A DNA stretch of 64,000 bases from Candidatus Hydrogenedentota bacterium (GCA_013359265.1 JABWCD010000018.1:50856-114855); one strand, 5' to 3'. Numbered from the stretch's first letter, positions 28,757 to 38,136 are shown. The notes: a model not told the origin generated them from the sequence alone. Made by a program: numbers and translations.

Positions 28757-28802
28757 AGGCTAGGCGCCACGCGGCATGCGTTGCGCAAAAGGAGACGACG
28801 AC

Positions 28803-29339
28803 ATGAAAGTAATTCTGTGCGAGAACGTGCCGAACCTCGGCGAAATGGGGACTACCGTTAAAGTCGCGCCGGGCTATGCGCGCAATTACCTGCTGCCGCG
28901 CAAGCTCGCGGTGCCCGCCGAGTCCGGCAGCGCCAAGCAGATCGAACACGAGCTGCGCAACATCAAGCGGCGCGAGGAAAAGGTCCGCGCGCACCTCGCC
29001 GAAGAAGCGAAGAAGCTCGCGTCCATTTCCATCGAGATCAAGGCCAAGGCCGGCGAAGAAGGCAAGATATTCGGTTCCGTCACCAACGTGCAAATCGCCG
29101 AAGCGCTTCGACCGCTCGGATATGCCGTTGACCGCAAGAGCATTCATATCGACGAACCCATCCGCTCGCTCGGCGCGCACGAAGTTAGTGTTAAACTAAT
29201 GCGCGGCATCGAGGCGAAGGTCACCGTCAATGTCGTGAAGGACGAGGAGGAAGTCCCCGTCGTCGAGACGATTGTCGCGGAAGCGCCCGCGGCGGAAGCA
29301 GCCGAAGTCGAAGTAGTGGAGGAGGAGGCCGGGGAATAA
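28803..29339 (+). CDS. rplI: Ribosomal protein bL9
   Basis: Large-subunit protein L9 has 178 aa. The N-terminal domain is typical (MKVILCENVPNLGEMGTTVK and VAPGYARNYLLPRKLAV), followed by the long connecting helix and the C-terminal domain (GEEGKIFGSVTNVQIAEAL). An Ala/Glu/Val-rich acidic tail of about 30 residues extends beyond the usual length of about 150. The start ATG 28803 has GGAGA about 8 nt upstream and begins the conserved KVILCENV. dnaB starts one base after its stop. Confidence 0.97.
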   Translation: MKVILCENVPNLGEMGTTVKVAPGYARNYLLPRKLAVPAESGSAKQIEHELRNIKRREEKVRAHLAEEAKKLASISIEIKAKAGEEGKIFGSVTNVQIAEALRPLGYAVDRKSIHIDEPIRSLGAHEVSVKLMRGIEAKVTVNVVKDEEEVPVVETIVAEAPAAEAAEVEVVEEEAGE

Positions 29340-29340
29340 C

Positions 29341-30831
29341 GTGGCGACCGTCAAGCAGCGAAAGCCCGTTCCCGTATTCGATCGGGTCCCGCCGCAGAGC
29401 ATCGACGCGGAGAAGTCCGTGCTCGGCGCGATGCTGCTCAACCCCGAAGCCGTCGGCACGGCCATCGAGATTCTGAAAGACGATGCGGCCAGCGTGTTCT
29501 ACGCTGAGCCGCATCAGCTTGTTTATAACGCGATTGTCGGACTGTACCGCGACGCCACGCCCGTGGACGTCGTCACGCTCATGGAGCGCCTGAGCCGCGA
29601 CGACGCGGTCGAAAAAGCCGGCGGCCCAAGTTACATCGCGGACCTCGCGGGCGTAGTCCCCACCTCCGCAAACGTCGAGCACTACGCCAAGATTGTGCTC
29701 GATGCCGCCGTCCTGCGCCGCCTGATTACCGCGTGCAGCACGCTGGCGGGCGAGGCCTACGAATCGCCCGGCGATGTGAACGCGCTCCTCGACAAGGCCG
29801 AAGCGGCGATGTTCTCCATCGCGGAGACGCGCCAGCTCAGTCCTATCTTCCCTGTCGGCGAACTGGTGCCCGATGCCATCGATCGCATCGAGGCGATCAT
29901 CCGCTCGCACAAGGGCTACACCGGGGTGCCCTCCGGATTTCACGAACTCGACCAGATGCTTTCCGGGTTCCAACCCTCGGACATGATTGTGCTCGCGGCG
30001 CGTCCCTCGGTAGGCAAGACCGCGTTTTCGCTCAACATCGCGTCGCACGTCGCGATACACGAGAAGAAGGCGGTGCTGGTCTTCAGCCTTGAAATGTCGA
30101 AGGAACAACTCGTGCAGCGCCTGCTGTGCATGGCCGGCGGCATCGATTCGCAACGCCTGCGATCCGGCTATCTTGCGCGCAACGAATTTCCAAAAGTCCA
30201 GCTCGGCGCGAACAAACTCAGCGCCGCGCCGATCTTCATCGACGATACCCCGAATATCAGCATCCTCGAACTGCGATCGAAGGCGCGCCGACATGCGGCG
30301 CAGCACAATCTCGATCTCGTCGTGATCGACTATCTCCAGCTCATGCGCGCGCCCGGCCGCACCGAAAGCCGCCAGACGGAGATTGCCGAAATCTCGCGCT
30401 CGATCAAGGGTATCGCGCGCGAACTCCGCGTCCCCGTCATCGCGCTGTCGCAACTCAGCCGCGAGGCCGAGAAAGACGACACCGGCGCGCCCAAGCTCTC
30501 GCATCTGCGCGAATCCGGCGCCATCGAGCAGGACGCCGATGTCGTGATCATGTTGTCGCGCCCGCCCGCGTACAAGCGTCAGGGCGGGGGAGAGGACGAC
30601 GACGAGGGTGGCGGTGGCGGACACGAAAAGCTGATCCACGTCAATGTCGCGAAACAGCGTAACGGCCCGACCGGCAAACTCGATTTGTTTTTCGACCGCA
30701 ACACGCAGCGCTTCCAGGACCCCGCCGCGGGCGGCGCCGAAGCCCCGCCCTACGTGCCCGGCGCGCGCGACGACGAACCGCCGTACGACGTCGACGAACC
30801 CGCCGACGAAGACGAAGGTATTCCTTTCTGA
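29341..30831 (+). CDS. dnaB: Replicative DNA helicase DnaB
   Basis: The hexameric fork helicase has 496 aa. The N-terminal domain starts at VPPQSIDAEKSVLGAMLLNP. The RecA-like domain carries Walker A ARPSVGKTAFSLNIA, the arm VLVFSLEMSKEQLVQR, Walker B LDLVVIDYLQLM, and LSQLSREAE through HLRESGAIEQDADVVIML. Within the C-terminal part is a Gly/Asp-rich insertion (GGGEDDDEGGGGGHEK), and the end is an acidic tail finishing IPF, reminiscent of the SSB tip. GTG 29341 starts one base after rplI. No intein is present. Confidence 0.98.
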   Translation: MATVKQRKPVPVFDRVPPQSIDAEKSVLGAMLLNPEAVGTAIEILKDDAASVFYAEPHQLVYNAIVGLYRDATPVDVVTLMERLSRDDAVEKAGGPSYIADLAGVVPTSANVEHYAKIVLDAAVLRRLITACSTLAGEAYESPGDVNALLDKAEAAMFSIAETRQLSPIFPVGELVPDAIDRIEAIIRSHKGYTGVPSGFHELDQMLSGFQPSDMIVLAARPSVGKTAFSLNIASHVAIHEKKAVLVFSLEMSKEQLVQRLLCMAGGIDSQRLRSGYLARNEFPKVQLGANKLSAAPIFIDDTPNISILELRSKARRHAAQHNLDLVVIDYLQLMRAPGRTESRQTEIAEISRSIKGIARELRVPVIALSQLSREAEKDDTGAPKLSHLRESGAIEQDADVVIMLSRPPAYKRQGGGEDDDEGGGGGHEKLIHVNVAKQRNGPTGKLDLFFDRNTQRFQDPAAGGAEAPPYVPGARDDEPPYDVDEPADEDEGIPF

Positions 30832-31251
30832 TTCGTTGCGCTCCCCCGCGCAAACGAATATCGTGCCCGTAATGGTGAAGCAATAAAAAAGAAGTGCGCC
30901 ACAACTATGGGATTGTGGCGCCACTCGTGGGAGGGAAGACCTGCAAGAGTCTCGTGCGATCGTGTGCAGGGATTCACACGCCCGCTATGGGATGGCGGGT
31001 GAGGGATGGCACCCGCCGAATTTCCGAGTGTTGGGCGCTTGCGCAACCCAACCTCGAGTTCAACTGTCGCGACATCCGTGTCTTTGGTCTAGCCTCGGCC
31101 TCCGTGCCTTGGCTTATGCCTTATATATCGGCAGGTTGGCCAACAACTTGAGCCCTCAAGACAGCGATGATGCTCTAATTGTAGTCGATCCGCAGACAAC
31201 GAAAAGCGTGCGTTTCGCGCAACAGGGCGTTTCGCGTAGTATTGGGACCAA
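30832..31251. other. Intergenic region with hairpins
   Basis: These 420 bp hold no convincing gene. Two inverted repeats are visible: CGCCACAA (30897-30904) with TTGTGGCG (30913-30920), preceded by an A-run that would act as a T-run on the minus strand, and a GTTGGG...CCCAAC stem around 31032-31055. The first may serve as terminator for minus-strand read-through. Confidence 0.45.
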
Positions 31252-31725
31252 ATGAAGCCCAGGTTGTATCTCGAAACCACCATTCCGAGCTATCTCGTCT
31301 CATGGCCGAGCCGCGATCTTGTTATCGCGGGACACCAGCAAATCACAAAGGAATGGTGGAGGAAACGTCGCCATGCCTTCGAGATTTACGTGTCCCAGTT
31401 CGTACTTGACGAGGCCAAAGCAGGAGACAAGAAGGCGGCGCGCGAAAGGCTACAAGCGATTGCGGGCCTGCGATCGCTGGATATCACTCCGGAAGTTGGC
31501 ACGCTGGCGGCCGAACTCTTGGCTTCCGGTGTCATGCCGAAGAAAGCGGCAATCGATGCGACGCATATAGCTATTGCCGCGGTCCACGCGATGGACTTCC
31601 TGATGACGTGGAACTGTGTGCATTTGGCGAACGCAGCCATATCGAAGAAGGTGGCAAAGATTTGCTCGCAAAACGGTTTCGAGTGCCCGGTAATTTGCAC
31701 GCCGGAAGAATTGATGGGAGCTTGA
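31252..31725 (+). CDS. PIN-domain toxin (VapC-like)
   Basis: This 157-aa PIN-domain protein, a putative RNase toxin, begins RLYLETTIPSYLVSWPSRD, where the usual first Asp of PIN domains is Glu, as in a known subgroup. Other conserved points are ITKEWWRKRR, the strand VSQFVLDEAKAGD with an acidic residue, KAAIDATHIAIAAVH with the third acidic position, and FLMTWNCVHLANA. The C-terminus ends VICTPEELMG. The small downstream gene begins 3 bp after the stop, giving a toxin-first order. No clear ribosome binding site precedes ATG 31252. Confidence 0.82.
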   Translation: MKPRLYLETTIPSYLVSWPSRDLVIAGHQQITKEWWRKRRHAFEIYVSQFVLDEAKAGDKKAARERLQAIAGLRSLDITPEVGTLAAELLASGVMPKKAAIDATHIAIAAVHAMDFLMTWNCVHLANAAISKKVAKICSQNGFECPVICTPEELMGA

Positions 31726-31728
31726 AAC

Positions 31729-31908
31729 ATGACAAAGGACCCTGTAGTAGAAGAAGTACGACGTATACGCGAGCAGCTCGCGGCAAAGTACGAGTTCGAC
31801 CTCGATGCGATTCTAGCAGCCGCTAAAAAACGGCAAAGCCGGTCGGGGTCCAAGACTGCTTCCTTCGCAACGAAGCCAAAGCGGACACAAACCGTGTCGA
31901 ACCGTTGA
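31729..31908 (+). CDS. Small antitoxin partner of the PIN toxin
   Basis: This 59-aa protein reads MTKDPVVEEVRRIREQLAAK, then YEFDLDAILAAAKKRQ and a basic tail. The pattern of an N-terminal KDP-(V/I)-VEEVR helix and YDLDAI motif is what I recall from small proteins next to this PIN subgroup in cyanobacteria and planctomycetes. It starts 3 bp after the toxin stop, so the pair is cotranscribed, with the antitoxin second. Confidence 0.72.
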   Translation: MTKDPVVEEVRRIREQLAAKYEFDLDAILAAAKKRQSRSGSKTASFATKPKRTQTVSNR

Positions 31909-32062
31909 TCTGTGGAAGAATACTCAAAATGAAATGCACCGACTGCCTTGTTCATCGCACCATGACGCGCGCGATGCCATCGCGTTAAGTCAGGCGACAG
32001 CACACTATTTACCGAGCCTGTCCCCAGCGGGTACGCCGGTTTCAATGCGCACTTCTTCCTGC

Positions 32063-32068
32063 TACAAT
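32063..32068 (+). promoter_or_regulatory. Candidate -10 element of rfbD
   Basis: TACAAT lies 30 bp before the rfbD start. A weak TTTCAA (32040-32045) is 17 bp upstream of it. It is the best sigma-70-like site in the gap, but support is limited to this match. Confidence 0.35.
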
Positions 32069-32097
32069 CTGCGCCGAATGCCGACCGGAACTACTGC

Positions 32098-32946
32098 ATG
32101 CGCGTATTAATTTTCGGGGCAGGCGGCCAACTCGGGCGCGACCTGCTCCGCGTGTTTCAGGCGGACTCCACCGTCATTGGGTTGACCCGTTCCCAACTCA
32201 ACATTGTTGAGGGCGAGGCGGTGCGCCTTGCCGTTCGCGACGCACGGCCCGATCTCGTGTTGAACGCCGCCGCGTATACCGACGTCGAAAAGGCGGAGGA
32301 CGACGAGCGCGGCGCGTTCCATGTCAACGCAAACGGCGCACAGCGCATCGCGGAAGCGGCGGCGGCGATCGAGGTGCCGGTCGTGTATTTCAGCACCGAC
32401 TTCGTGTTCGACGGCACCAAGCGCGAGCCGTACACGCCGGAAGACAAAACCTCGCCGAAAAGCGTCTACGCAAAATCGAAACTCCGCGGGGAAGAGAACT
32501 CCCGCTGGGGCAACCCGCAGTCCTTCGTAATCCGCACCGCGTGGCTCTACGGCCCCGGCGGCAACAACTTCGTGGAGAAAATCCTGACGGCGGCGAAGTC
32601 GCGCCCCTCGTTGCGCGTTGTCGACGACGAAGTCGGATCGCCCACGTACACGCGCGACCTCGCAATGGCCACGCTCGCGCTCGTGAAAACGAAGGCCTAC
32701 GGCATCTACCACGGCGTCAATAACGGCAGTTGCTCCCGATACGAGTTTGCGCAGGCGATTGTGCGGGAGGCCGGCCTTGACACACCGATAGAGCCGTGTT
32801 CCGCGAACGAGTACCCGATGAAAGCGGCGCGTCCCGCCTATTCGGTGTTGTCAAACAAGAAATTGGAATCCGCGAGTGGTATCGTCATGCCCGACTGGCG
32901 CGACGGCCTGGCGCGCTATATGAAGCAGAGGGAGAACACCGAATGA
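32098..32946 (+). CDS. rfbD: dTDP-4-dehydrorhamnose reductase
   Basis: The last enzyme of dTDP-L-rhamnose synthesis reduces dTDP-4-keto-L-rhamnose with NAD(P)H. It has 282 aa with an N-terminal Rossmann motif (RVLIFGAGGQLGRDL), LVLNAAAYTDVEKAEDD, STDFVFDGTKREPYTPED, and the catalytic Y-x3-K in VYAKSKLRGEE. A C-terminal substrate region follows (YGIYHGVNNGSCSRYEFAQ). It overlaps rfbB by an ATGA junction. rfbA and rfbC are not nearby, so that half of the pathway must be encoded elsewhere. Confidence 0.93.
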   Translation: MRVLIFGAGGQLGRDLLRVFQADSTVIGLTRSQLNIVEGEAVRLAVRDARPDLVLNAAAYTDVEKAEDDERGAFHVNANGAQRIAEAAAAIEVPVVYFSTDFVFDGTKREPYTPEDKTSPKSVYAKSKLRGEENSRWGNPQSFVIRTAWLYGPGGNNFVEKILTAAKSRPSLRVVDDEVGSPTYTRDLAMATLALVKTKAYGIYHGVNNGSCSRYEFAQAIVREAGLDTPIEPCSANEYPMKAARPAYSVLSNKKLESASGIVMPDWRDGLARYMKQRENTE

Positions 32947-33953
32947 ACCGCATTGTCGTGACCGGGGGCGCCGGCTTTATCGGATCGTGCTACGTCCGCT
33001 TTGCGCTGAAGACCTATCCTGACGTTCACGTCGTCACGGTTGACAAACTCACCTACGCCGGCAACCTCGATAATCTGAAGGAAGTCGATCCGAAACGCCA
33101 CACGTTTGTGAAGGCCGACATCGCGGACGCCGCCGCGATGGAAAAAGCGATGGAAGGGTGTGATGCCGTCGTAAACTTCGCCGCCGACAGCCACGTCGAT
33201 CGCAGCATCATGGAAGCGAGCGATTTCATCGCGACGAACGTCCGCGGCGTTCACAACATTCTTGAAGCCGCGAAGAAACTCGGCACACAGCGCATCCTGC
33301 TTGTCTCGACGGACGAGGTCTACGGCAGCATCGCGCAGGGGTCGTTCAAAGAAACCGATCCCCTCAATCCGCGCAATCCCTACTCCGCGAGCAAGGCCGG
33401 CGGCGAGCTGCTCGGCATGTCGTACTTTCACACGTTCAATCTCCCCGTGATCGTCACACGCGGATCGAACACCTATGGCCCGTACCAGTATCCCGAAAAA
33501 GTCATGCCTCTTTTCGTCACCAACGCGATTGACAACGAACCCCTTCCGCTCTACGGCGACGGCAAAAACGTGCGCGACTGGTTGTTCGTCGAAGACCACG
33601 CCCGCGGCATCGATCATGCGTTGCGCCATGGCGAACCGGGCAACGTGTACAACATCGCGGGCGAGAACGAACGCGAAAACGTCGTACTTACGCATCGCAT
33701 ACTCAAGGAAGTGGGGAAGGGCGCCGATCTCATCAAGCCCGTGAAGGACCGCGCGGGGCACGACCGTCGTTACTCGATCGATTCGCACAAGCTGAAAGCG
33801 CTCGGATGGAAGCCGCTCATGAATTGGGACGACGGCGTCGCGCTCACGGTGAAGTGGTACAAAGACAACGAATGGTGGTGGCGGCCCATTAAGAGCGGTG
33901 CATTTAGAGAGTACTACAAGCGCCAGTACGAGGATCGCGAGAAGGCGGGCTAA
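32943..33953 (+). CDS. rfbB: dTDP-glucose 4,6-dehydratase
   Basis: The second enzyme of dTDP-rhamnose synthesis is an NAD-dependent extended SDR (336 aa). Visible are GGAGFIGS at the N-terminus, DKLTYAGNLDNL, FAADSHVDRSI, LVSTDEVYGS with the catalytic Thr-Asp-Glu triplet, YSASKAGGELL with Y-x3-K, and RGSNTYGPYQYPEKVMPLF. ATG 32943 overlaps the rfbD stop by 4 bp, so the two are coupled. The rhamnose made is probably for LPS or another surface glycan. Confidence 0.95.
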   Translation: MNRIVVTGGAGFIGSCYVRFALKTYPDVHVVTVDKLTYAGNLDNLKEVDPKRHTFVKADIADAAAMEKAMEGCDAVVNFAADSHVDRSIMEASDFIATNVRGVHNILEAAKKLGTQRILLVSTDEVYGSIAQGSFKETDPLNPRNPYSASKAGGELLGMSYFHTFNLPVIVTRGSNTYGPYQYPEKVMPLFVTNAIDNEPLPLYGDGKNVRDWLFVEDHARGIDHALRHGEPGNVYNIAGENERENVVLTHRILKEVGKGADLIKPVKDRAGHDRRYSIDSHKLKALGWKPLMNWDDGVALTVKWYKDNEWWWRPIKSGAFREYYKRQYEDREKAG

Positions 33954-34205
33954 TCCTCTCGCCACGCGCTCCTGGGTTACTTCGTGAGAAATGCGAGCTA
34001 ATACCGCGCATTTCGCGAAAAACGCCACATCGGGGTTACTCCCTATCCATTTGTCCCCCCGGTTTGCGGTACTCTATCCGCGTAACATTTTACGCGTCGT
34101 TGTGTAGCGTGCGTGTGATTTGCCTGGTGAAACCCATCCCGCACGCACCCTGTCTATTAGGGTGTTCAGGGGCCTGAACCTAAGGTGTTGTCTTAAGGAG
34201 AGATT

Positions 34206-35384
34206 GTGCGCACTACCGCCCTGTCCAAACCCGCCGTTGTGATAACGGGAGCGACCGGCATTCTTGGCAGCGCCGTGATGGCCGAAGCGCTCCAACGCGG
34301 CCACCGGCCCATCGCCATCATGCGCGATATGTCCCTCGAACAGGCCCGTGTGCGCATACGCGCCGTGCTCAGCGTTTTTGGACTTCGCTCCGAGGCTGAT
34401 GAAGTTGGCATCGTGCGAGGCGACGTGCGCCGCATGTGGCTCGGCATGGAACCCCGCATTGCCGGGGGATTGCTTGGGTGCGCGCGCGCGTTCATCCACT
34501 GCGCCGCGTCCACAAGTTTCAATCCAAAAGACAATCACTGCGTTTGGGAATCAAACGTCGGCGGCGTCCAAAACGTGCTCGATCTGCTTTCCAATCGCGG
34601 CGTGCCCTTCTATCACGTCAGCACCGCGTACGTTGCCGGCTCGCGCGCCGGAACCGCCTACGAACGCGAACTCGATGATCGCCACGGGTTCACCAACGCC
34701 TACGAACGCAGCAAATGGCACGCGGAATCCGCCGTGCGCGAAGCGTTCGATTCGGGGCGCGTGCGCGGCGCCGTGTTCCGCCCCGGCATTATCGTCGGAT
34801 CGAGCGCGGACGGCGCCATTGCTGACTTCCAGAACATCTACGCGTTCTTCCGCCTGGTGCACCTCGCGCAGACGCGGCTTGCGGGCCGCGAAAGCGTCAT
34901 CCGCCTCGAAGGCAACGCGGATACACTGTGCAACTTCGTGCCCGTCGATTGGACTGCAAAAGCGTTGTGGAGAATTATCGAGAGCGAAGGTCCAAGCAAT
35001 CAGAGTTATCACCTCACGGATTCCAGCGGCGCGACCATCGCCGATCTCTTCACATGGGTCAATGACTTCGTCGAGGCGTTTGGCCTGCGCTTCGAACTCG
35101 TGGACCGCCTCAACGGCAACGCGACGGCCCTCGAGACCATGGCCCGCGCCGCCCTCGCGCATTACCGCCCATACGCGTTCCGGCAACCCCGGTTCGACAT
35201 GGAAAACACCCTGCGCGCGACGGGCGAGCATCTCGAACTGCCCACGCTCGACCAGGACTACTTCGAGACCCTCTACCACTTCGCCCGCACCCGCCGCTGG
35301 AAAGGGGCGCTGTCTTCCGCCCACGTCCCGCAAGTTCTATTGGACTCGCCCGCCGAACTTGAGGCCGCCGCATTGCCTGCATAG
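34206..35384 (+). CDS. Extended SDR / thioester-reductase-like NAD-binding protein
   Basis: This 392-aa NAD(P)-binding protein has the Rossmann motif VVITGATGILGSAV at residues 11-24, then IVRGDVRRMWLG, FIHCAASTSFNPKDN, the catalytic region FYHVSTAYVAGS and YERSKWHAE (Y-x3-K). The layout is like fatty acyl-CoA/thioester reductase (NAD_binding_4) domains. The C-terminal third is unlike well-known members. GTG 34206 has AAGGAGAG about 5 nt upstream. It follows rfbB on the same strand after a 252-bp gap. The substrate is unknown; a lipid or polyketide thioester is possible. Confidence 0.78.
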   Translation: MRTTALSKPAVVITGATGILGSAVMAEALQRGHRPIAIMRDMSLEQARVRIRAVLSVFGLRSEADEVGIVRGDVRRMWLGMEPRIAGGLLGCARAFIHCAASTSFNPKDNHCVWESNVGGVQNVLDLLSNRGVPFYHVSTAYVAGSRAGTAYERELDDRHGFTNAYERSKWHAESAVREAFDSGRVRGAVFRPGIIVGSSADGAIADFQNIYAFFRLVHLAQTRLAGRESVIRLEGNADTLCNFVPVDWTAKALWRIIESEGPSNQSYHLTDSSGATIADLFTWVNDFVEAFGLRFELVDRLNGNATALETMARAALAHYRPYAFRQPRFDMENTLRATGEHLELPTLDQDYFETLYHFARTRRWKGALSSAHVPQVLLDSPAELEAAALPA

Positions 35385-35589
35385 ATTGGGCCACGCCCGC
35401 TCCAGACGATCATCGCATTTGAGGCAGGAGCAGCATTGCCGGGCCTGAAATCGTCCACATTTGTACAAGCTTGGCCGGCGCGAGCGTTTTGGCAACTCGC
35501 TTCTTATCAACTACTTACGCCATACGGTTCCACGTTGCGCCGACGGCACACACCTTGCTTATTTTGTCTCGCATAGAGAGAATTACGTT

Positions 35590-36354
35590 GTGGACGAGCT
35601 ACAGACAGAATCAGCGGAGAGGCGCCAAGGGAAGAAGCAACGTGCGCTGAACGCGCTTGTGTTTCTGCTCGCGACGGCGTTCTGCGTTCAAGCGTATGTG
35701 CTCTGGGAGACCAACGAAAAACTCAGCGCGACAGTCGCCGAGTTGGAGCATGTCCGAGACCTCGCGGACAACGCCGAGTGGAACGTGATTCCGAAATCGA
35801 ACCCGCCCGACGCTGCGAACACTACGCAAACAACTCCACGATCGCCAATCTATTTGCCGCAGTCCGCGGATCCGTACGCCAGTCTCGATCGCCGAATCGG
35901 TCTGCCTTTCTCCGATATTCACCAGATGCGCGCGCAACTCGAGCGTATGATGGACCAAATGCGCGCACAATCGGACATCGCGCCGCAGGCCGAGAGCATT
36001 CCGAGAATCGTTGGCGCCGCGCGCCAGTTGCGTATGAACGAACAAGCCGGTGCATATCTGGTGAAGGCGGAACTCACCGGCATTGACTCCGCCAACGTCA
36101 ATGTGCGCGTGGAAGACCAGACGTTGTATATCTGCGTGAAGCACGAGAAGAAGGTGCAAAGCGCGGATGGCAGCGGCGCCGACCGTCAGCGGTTGGCGGG
36201 CCAATGCACACAGCGTGTAACGATGCCCGGCCCGGTCGACGGCGCCGCAATGAAATGGTCCATTGACGACGGCGTGCTAACCGTTGTCATTCCCAAGGCA
36301 GGTCGCGCCGGCGCAGCCGGCAATTCGGGCCTGTCGCAGAGTGTGCGGAACTGA
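35590..36354 (+). CDS. Membrane-anchored Hsp20/alpha-crystallin-like protein
   Basis: This 254-aa protein has a single transmembrane segment at about residues 20-39 (LNALVFLLATAFCVQAYVLW), a short coiled coil (ETNEKLSATVAELEHVRDL), a Pro/Ser/Thr-rich linker, a helix IHQMRAQLERMMDQMRAQ, and a C-terminal alpha-crystallin domain from about residue 155 (GAYLVKAELTGIDSANVNV, TLYICVKHE, and the closing strand DGVLTVVIPK). GTG 35590 is chosen for the GAGAG ribosome binding site 9 nt upstream. Small heat-shock proteins are usually soluble, so the anchor suggests a periplasmic-side holdase. The linker orientation is not proven. Confidence 0.75.
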   Translation: MDELQTESAERRQGKKQRALNALVFLLATAFCVQAYVLWETNEKLSATVAELEHVRDLADNAEWNVIPKSNPPDAANTTQTTPRSPIYLPQSADPYASLDRRIGLPFSDIHQMRAQLERMMDQMRAQSDIAPQAESIPRIVGAARQLRMNEQAGAYLVKAELTGIDSANVNVRVEDQTLYICVKHEKKVQSADGSGADRQRLAGQCTQRVTMPGPVDGAAMKWSIDDGVLTVVIPKAGRAGAAGNSGLSQSVRN

Positions 36355-36392
36355 TTAATTCGAGGCCGCGGTCAAAGGCCCACGAAATATAG

Positions 36393-36429
36393 GCGGGGCG
36401 TTGAGTAGTTCACACACCCAACGCCCCGC
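36393..36429. terminator. Bidirectional terminator hairpin
   Basis: GCGGGGCGTTG (36393-36403) and CAACGCCCCGC (36419-36429) form a perfect 11-bp stem with a 15-nt loop between two convergent genes. The T-run is weak on the plus side (GTGTTTCTG), so termination strength is uncertain. Confidence 0.6.
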
Positions 36430-36458
36430 ACGTGTTTCTGGAAGTTCCGATCCGCGTA

Positions 36459-38072
36459 TCAGCGCGCCGGCGGGCCGCCCACCGCAGCCTTGTTCTGCTG
36501 CAATTGTTCCTCGGCGCGTTTGGCCTTTTCCGCATCCTGTACTTTTTGCGCGGCCTGCTCGATCAGCGTGTTCTTCTCCTGTAATTGCGATCCCTGCAAG
36601 TCCTCCGGTACAACCTTCAGCAGAGTCTCGACGCTATTGAACTGATTGATCGCGTCGTCGAACTTCTTCGTATCGATAAGCCGGTCGCCGTCCTCGATGC
36701 GATCGGAAGCCAAATCCAAAACGGCCTTGATAATCTGGGCGATGCGCAGCTTGGCGTCTTCTTTTCCCGCATCCGCGGCTTCAAACTGCTCGGTGAACTC
36801 GTCGCCCACCTGCTCGTAGACCGTGATGGCTTTCTTGTACTGCGCAATTGCCTCGGCGAATTGTTGGTCTACTTTGCTTTGTTCCGCCTGTTTCACCACG
36901 GACTCCGCGGCCGAAAGCGTGCGGATCGCGAGTTCGAGGCGCTGGTCACGTTCGGAGATTTGAATCTGTGTTTCGTTAATAAGTTGACCGGCCTCTTCGT
37001 TCGATTGGTCGAACTCGAGCGCTTTCGTGAAATTCGCCAACGCATTCGGCAACGAATCTTTTGGCGCGTTCGGTTTTGGCGCCGCCGCCAGATATGCCTT
37101 TCCAAGATTAAGGTAATGCTGCGAAAGCTTTTTCATCACGTCGTTGCGTCCGGGTCCCGGCAGCGTGAGCGCGTTCGTCCACTCCTGGACCGCGCGGTCG
37201 CGGCCTTCGCCGCCGAACGCGTAAAACGCGTCGCCAATCTTGTCGTACGCCGCCAGAGAAGTCGTCTTCAATTCCGCGAACTGCTTGTACGCGCGCTCCG
37301 CCTCGCGCAGGTTCTTCTTCGTCCGAAGCTGGTAGACGACCTGCTCCGTGAAATACGCGGTCAACGACTTGTCCGACGGCTTCACATCGCTCGAATCGCC
37401 CTCGGGACGCATCACCGTGAACCAGACGTCGGCGACCGCTTCGACCGAGGACTGCATCATCGCGGGCGACGCGGAACTCGCATACCCCGCGTAACCGCTG
37501 CCGGCCGCGTAATCGTTCTCAAGCAACAACCGCGCGTCCGCAAAGGTCGCCTCGCGCTGCTGGAAGTACTGCGCGGGATTGCGGATGTATTCGAGCCGTG
37601 GCGATTTCGTCCGCGACTGATACGACTTCAGATGCTTGTCGATGTCGTCTTCGACCTGTTTGGCAAGGCGCGCACCCGCCGTATCCTTCTCGAACGTCAA
37701 CGGAAACATAACGTCCGACGCCATGGACGCCAGCACGCCCATTCGGTACGCGAAGTAACTGCCGCCGCTCCCGCGCTTTCGCACCTCGCGAAGCAACTGC
37801 ATTTCCGTGCCGATGGCGTTTAGCACGTCCTGCTTGGACCCGAGCTGGCCCTCGGAATTGAGCACCGCACGGCCGGCTTCCGCGCCGGCCAGCACGTCTC
37901 TCTCGTAGTTGTAGTCGGTGGTCTTGAATGGGTCGGCGAATCCCCGGCCGATCACCTGAAATGCGGTCGCCACTATCGAGCGCTGCGCGACGGGGCCCCA
38001 CGCGTACGCCTGCCCGCACACGAGAAGCGCCAACGCGGCCGGCAACGCGATTCGTTTATACCGATGGACCAT
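36459..38072 (-). CDS. Secreted TPR-containing protein
   Basis: This 537-aa protein has a signal peptide (YKRIALPAALALLVCGQAYA). The mature N-terminus WGPVAQRSIVATAFQVIGRG recalls the start of zinc-dependent phospholipase C/S1-P1-type proteins, but the metal-binding His set is not obvious. The C-terminal two thirds is alpha-helical with TPR-like units (ALANFTKALEFDQSNEEA, AIAQYKKAITVYEQVGDEF, AINQFNSVETLLKVVPEDL) and a Gln/Lys-rich coiled-coil tail. ATG 38072 has an AG-rich ribosome binding site. The next gene upstream is the prepilin-like protein, 64 bp away. Function unknown; a scaffold role is likely. Confidence 0.72.
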   Translation of the reverse strand: MVHRYKRIALPAALALLVCGQAYAWGPVAQRSIVATAFQVIGRGFADPFKTTDYNYERDVLAGAEAGRAVLNSEGQLGSKQDVLNAIGTEMQLLREVRKRGSGGSYFAYRMGVLASMASDVMFPLTFEKDTAGARLAKQVEDDIDKHLKSYQSRTKSPRLEYIRNPAQYFQQREATFADARLLLENDYAAGSGYAGYASSASPAMMQSSVEAVADVWFTVMRPEGDSSDVKPSDKSLTAYFTEQVVYQLRTKKNLREAERAYKQFAELKTTSLAAYDKIGDAFYAFGGEGRDRAVQEWTNALTLPGPGRNDVMKKLSQHYLNLGKAYLAAAPKPNAPKDSLPNALANFTKALEFDQSNEEAGQLINETQIQISERDQRLELAIRTLSAAESVVKQAEQSKVDQQFAEAIAQYKKAITVYEQVGDEFTEQFEAADAGKEDAKLRIAQIIKAVLDLASDRIEDGDRLIDTKKFDDAINQFNSVETLLKVVPEDLQGSQLQEKNTLIEQAAQKVQDAEKAKRAEEQLQQNKAAVGGPPAR

Positions 38073-38136
38073 GTTCAATCTCTTTCTCCCCAGTTCCTCG
38101 CGCGGCCGGCGGCGCACCGCCTGCCGGGCGCGTTCC

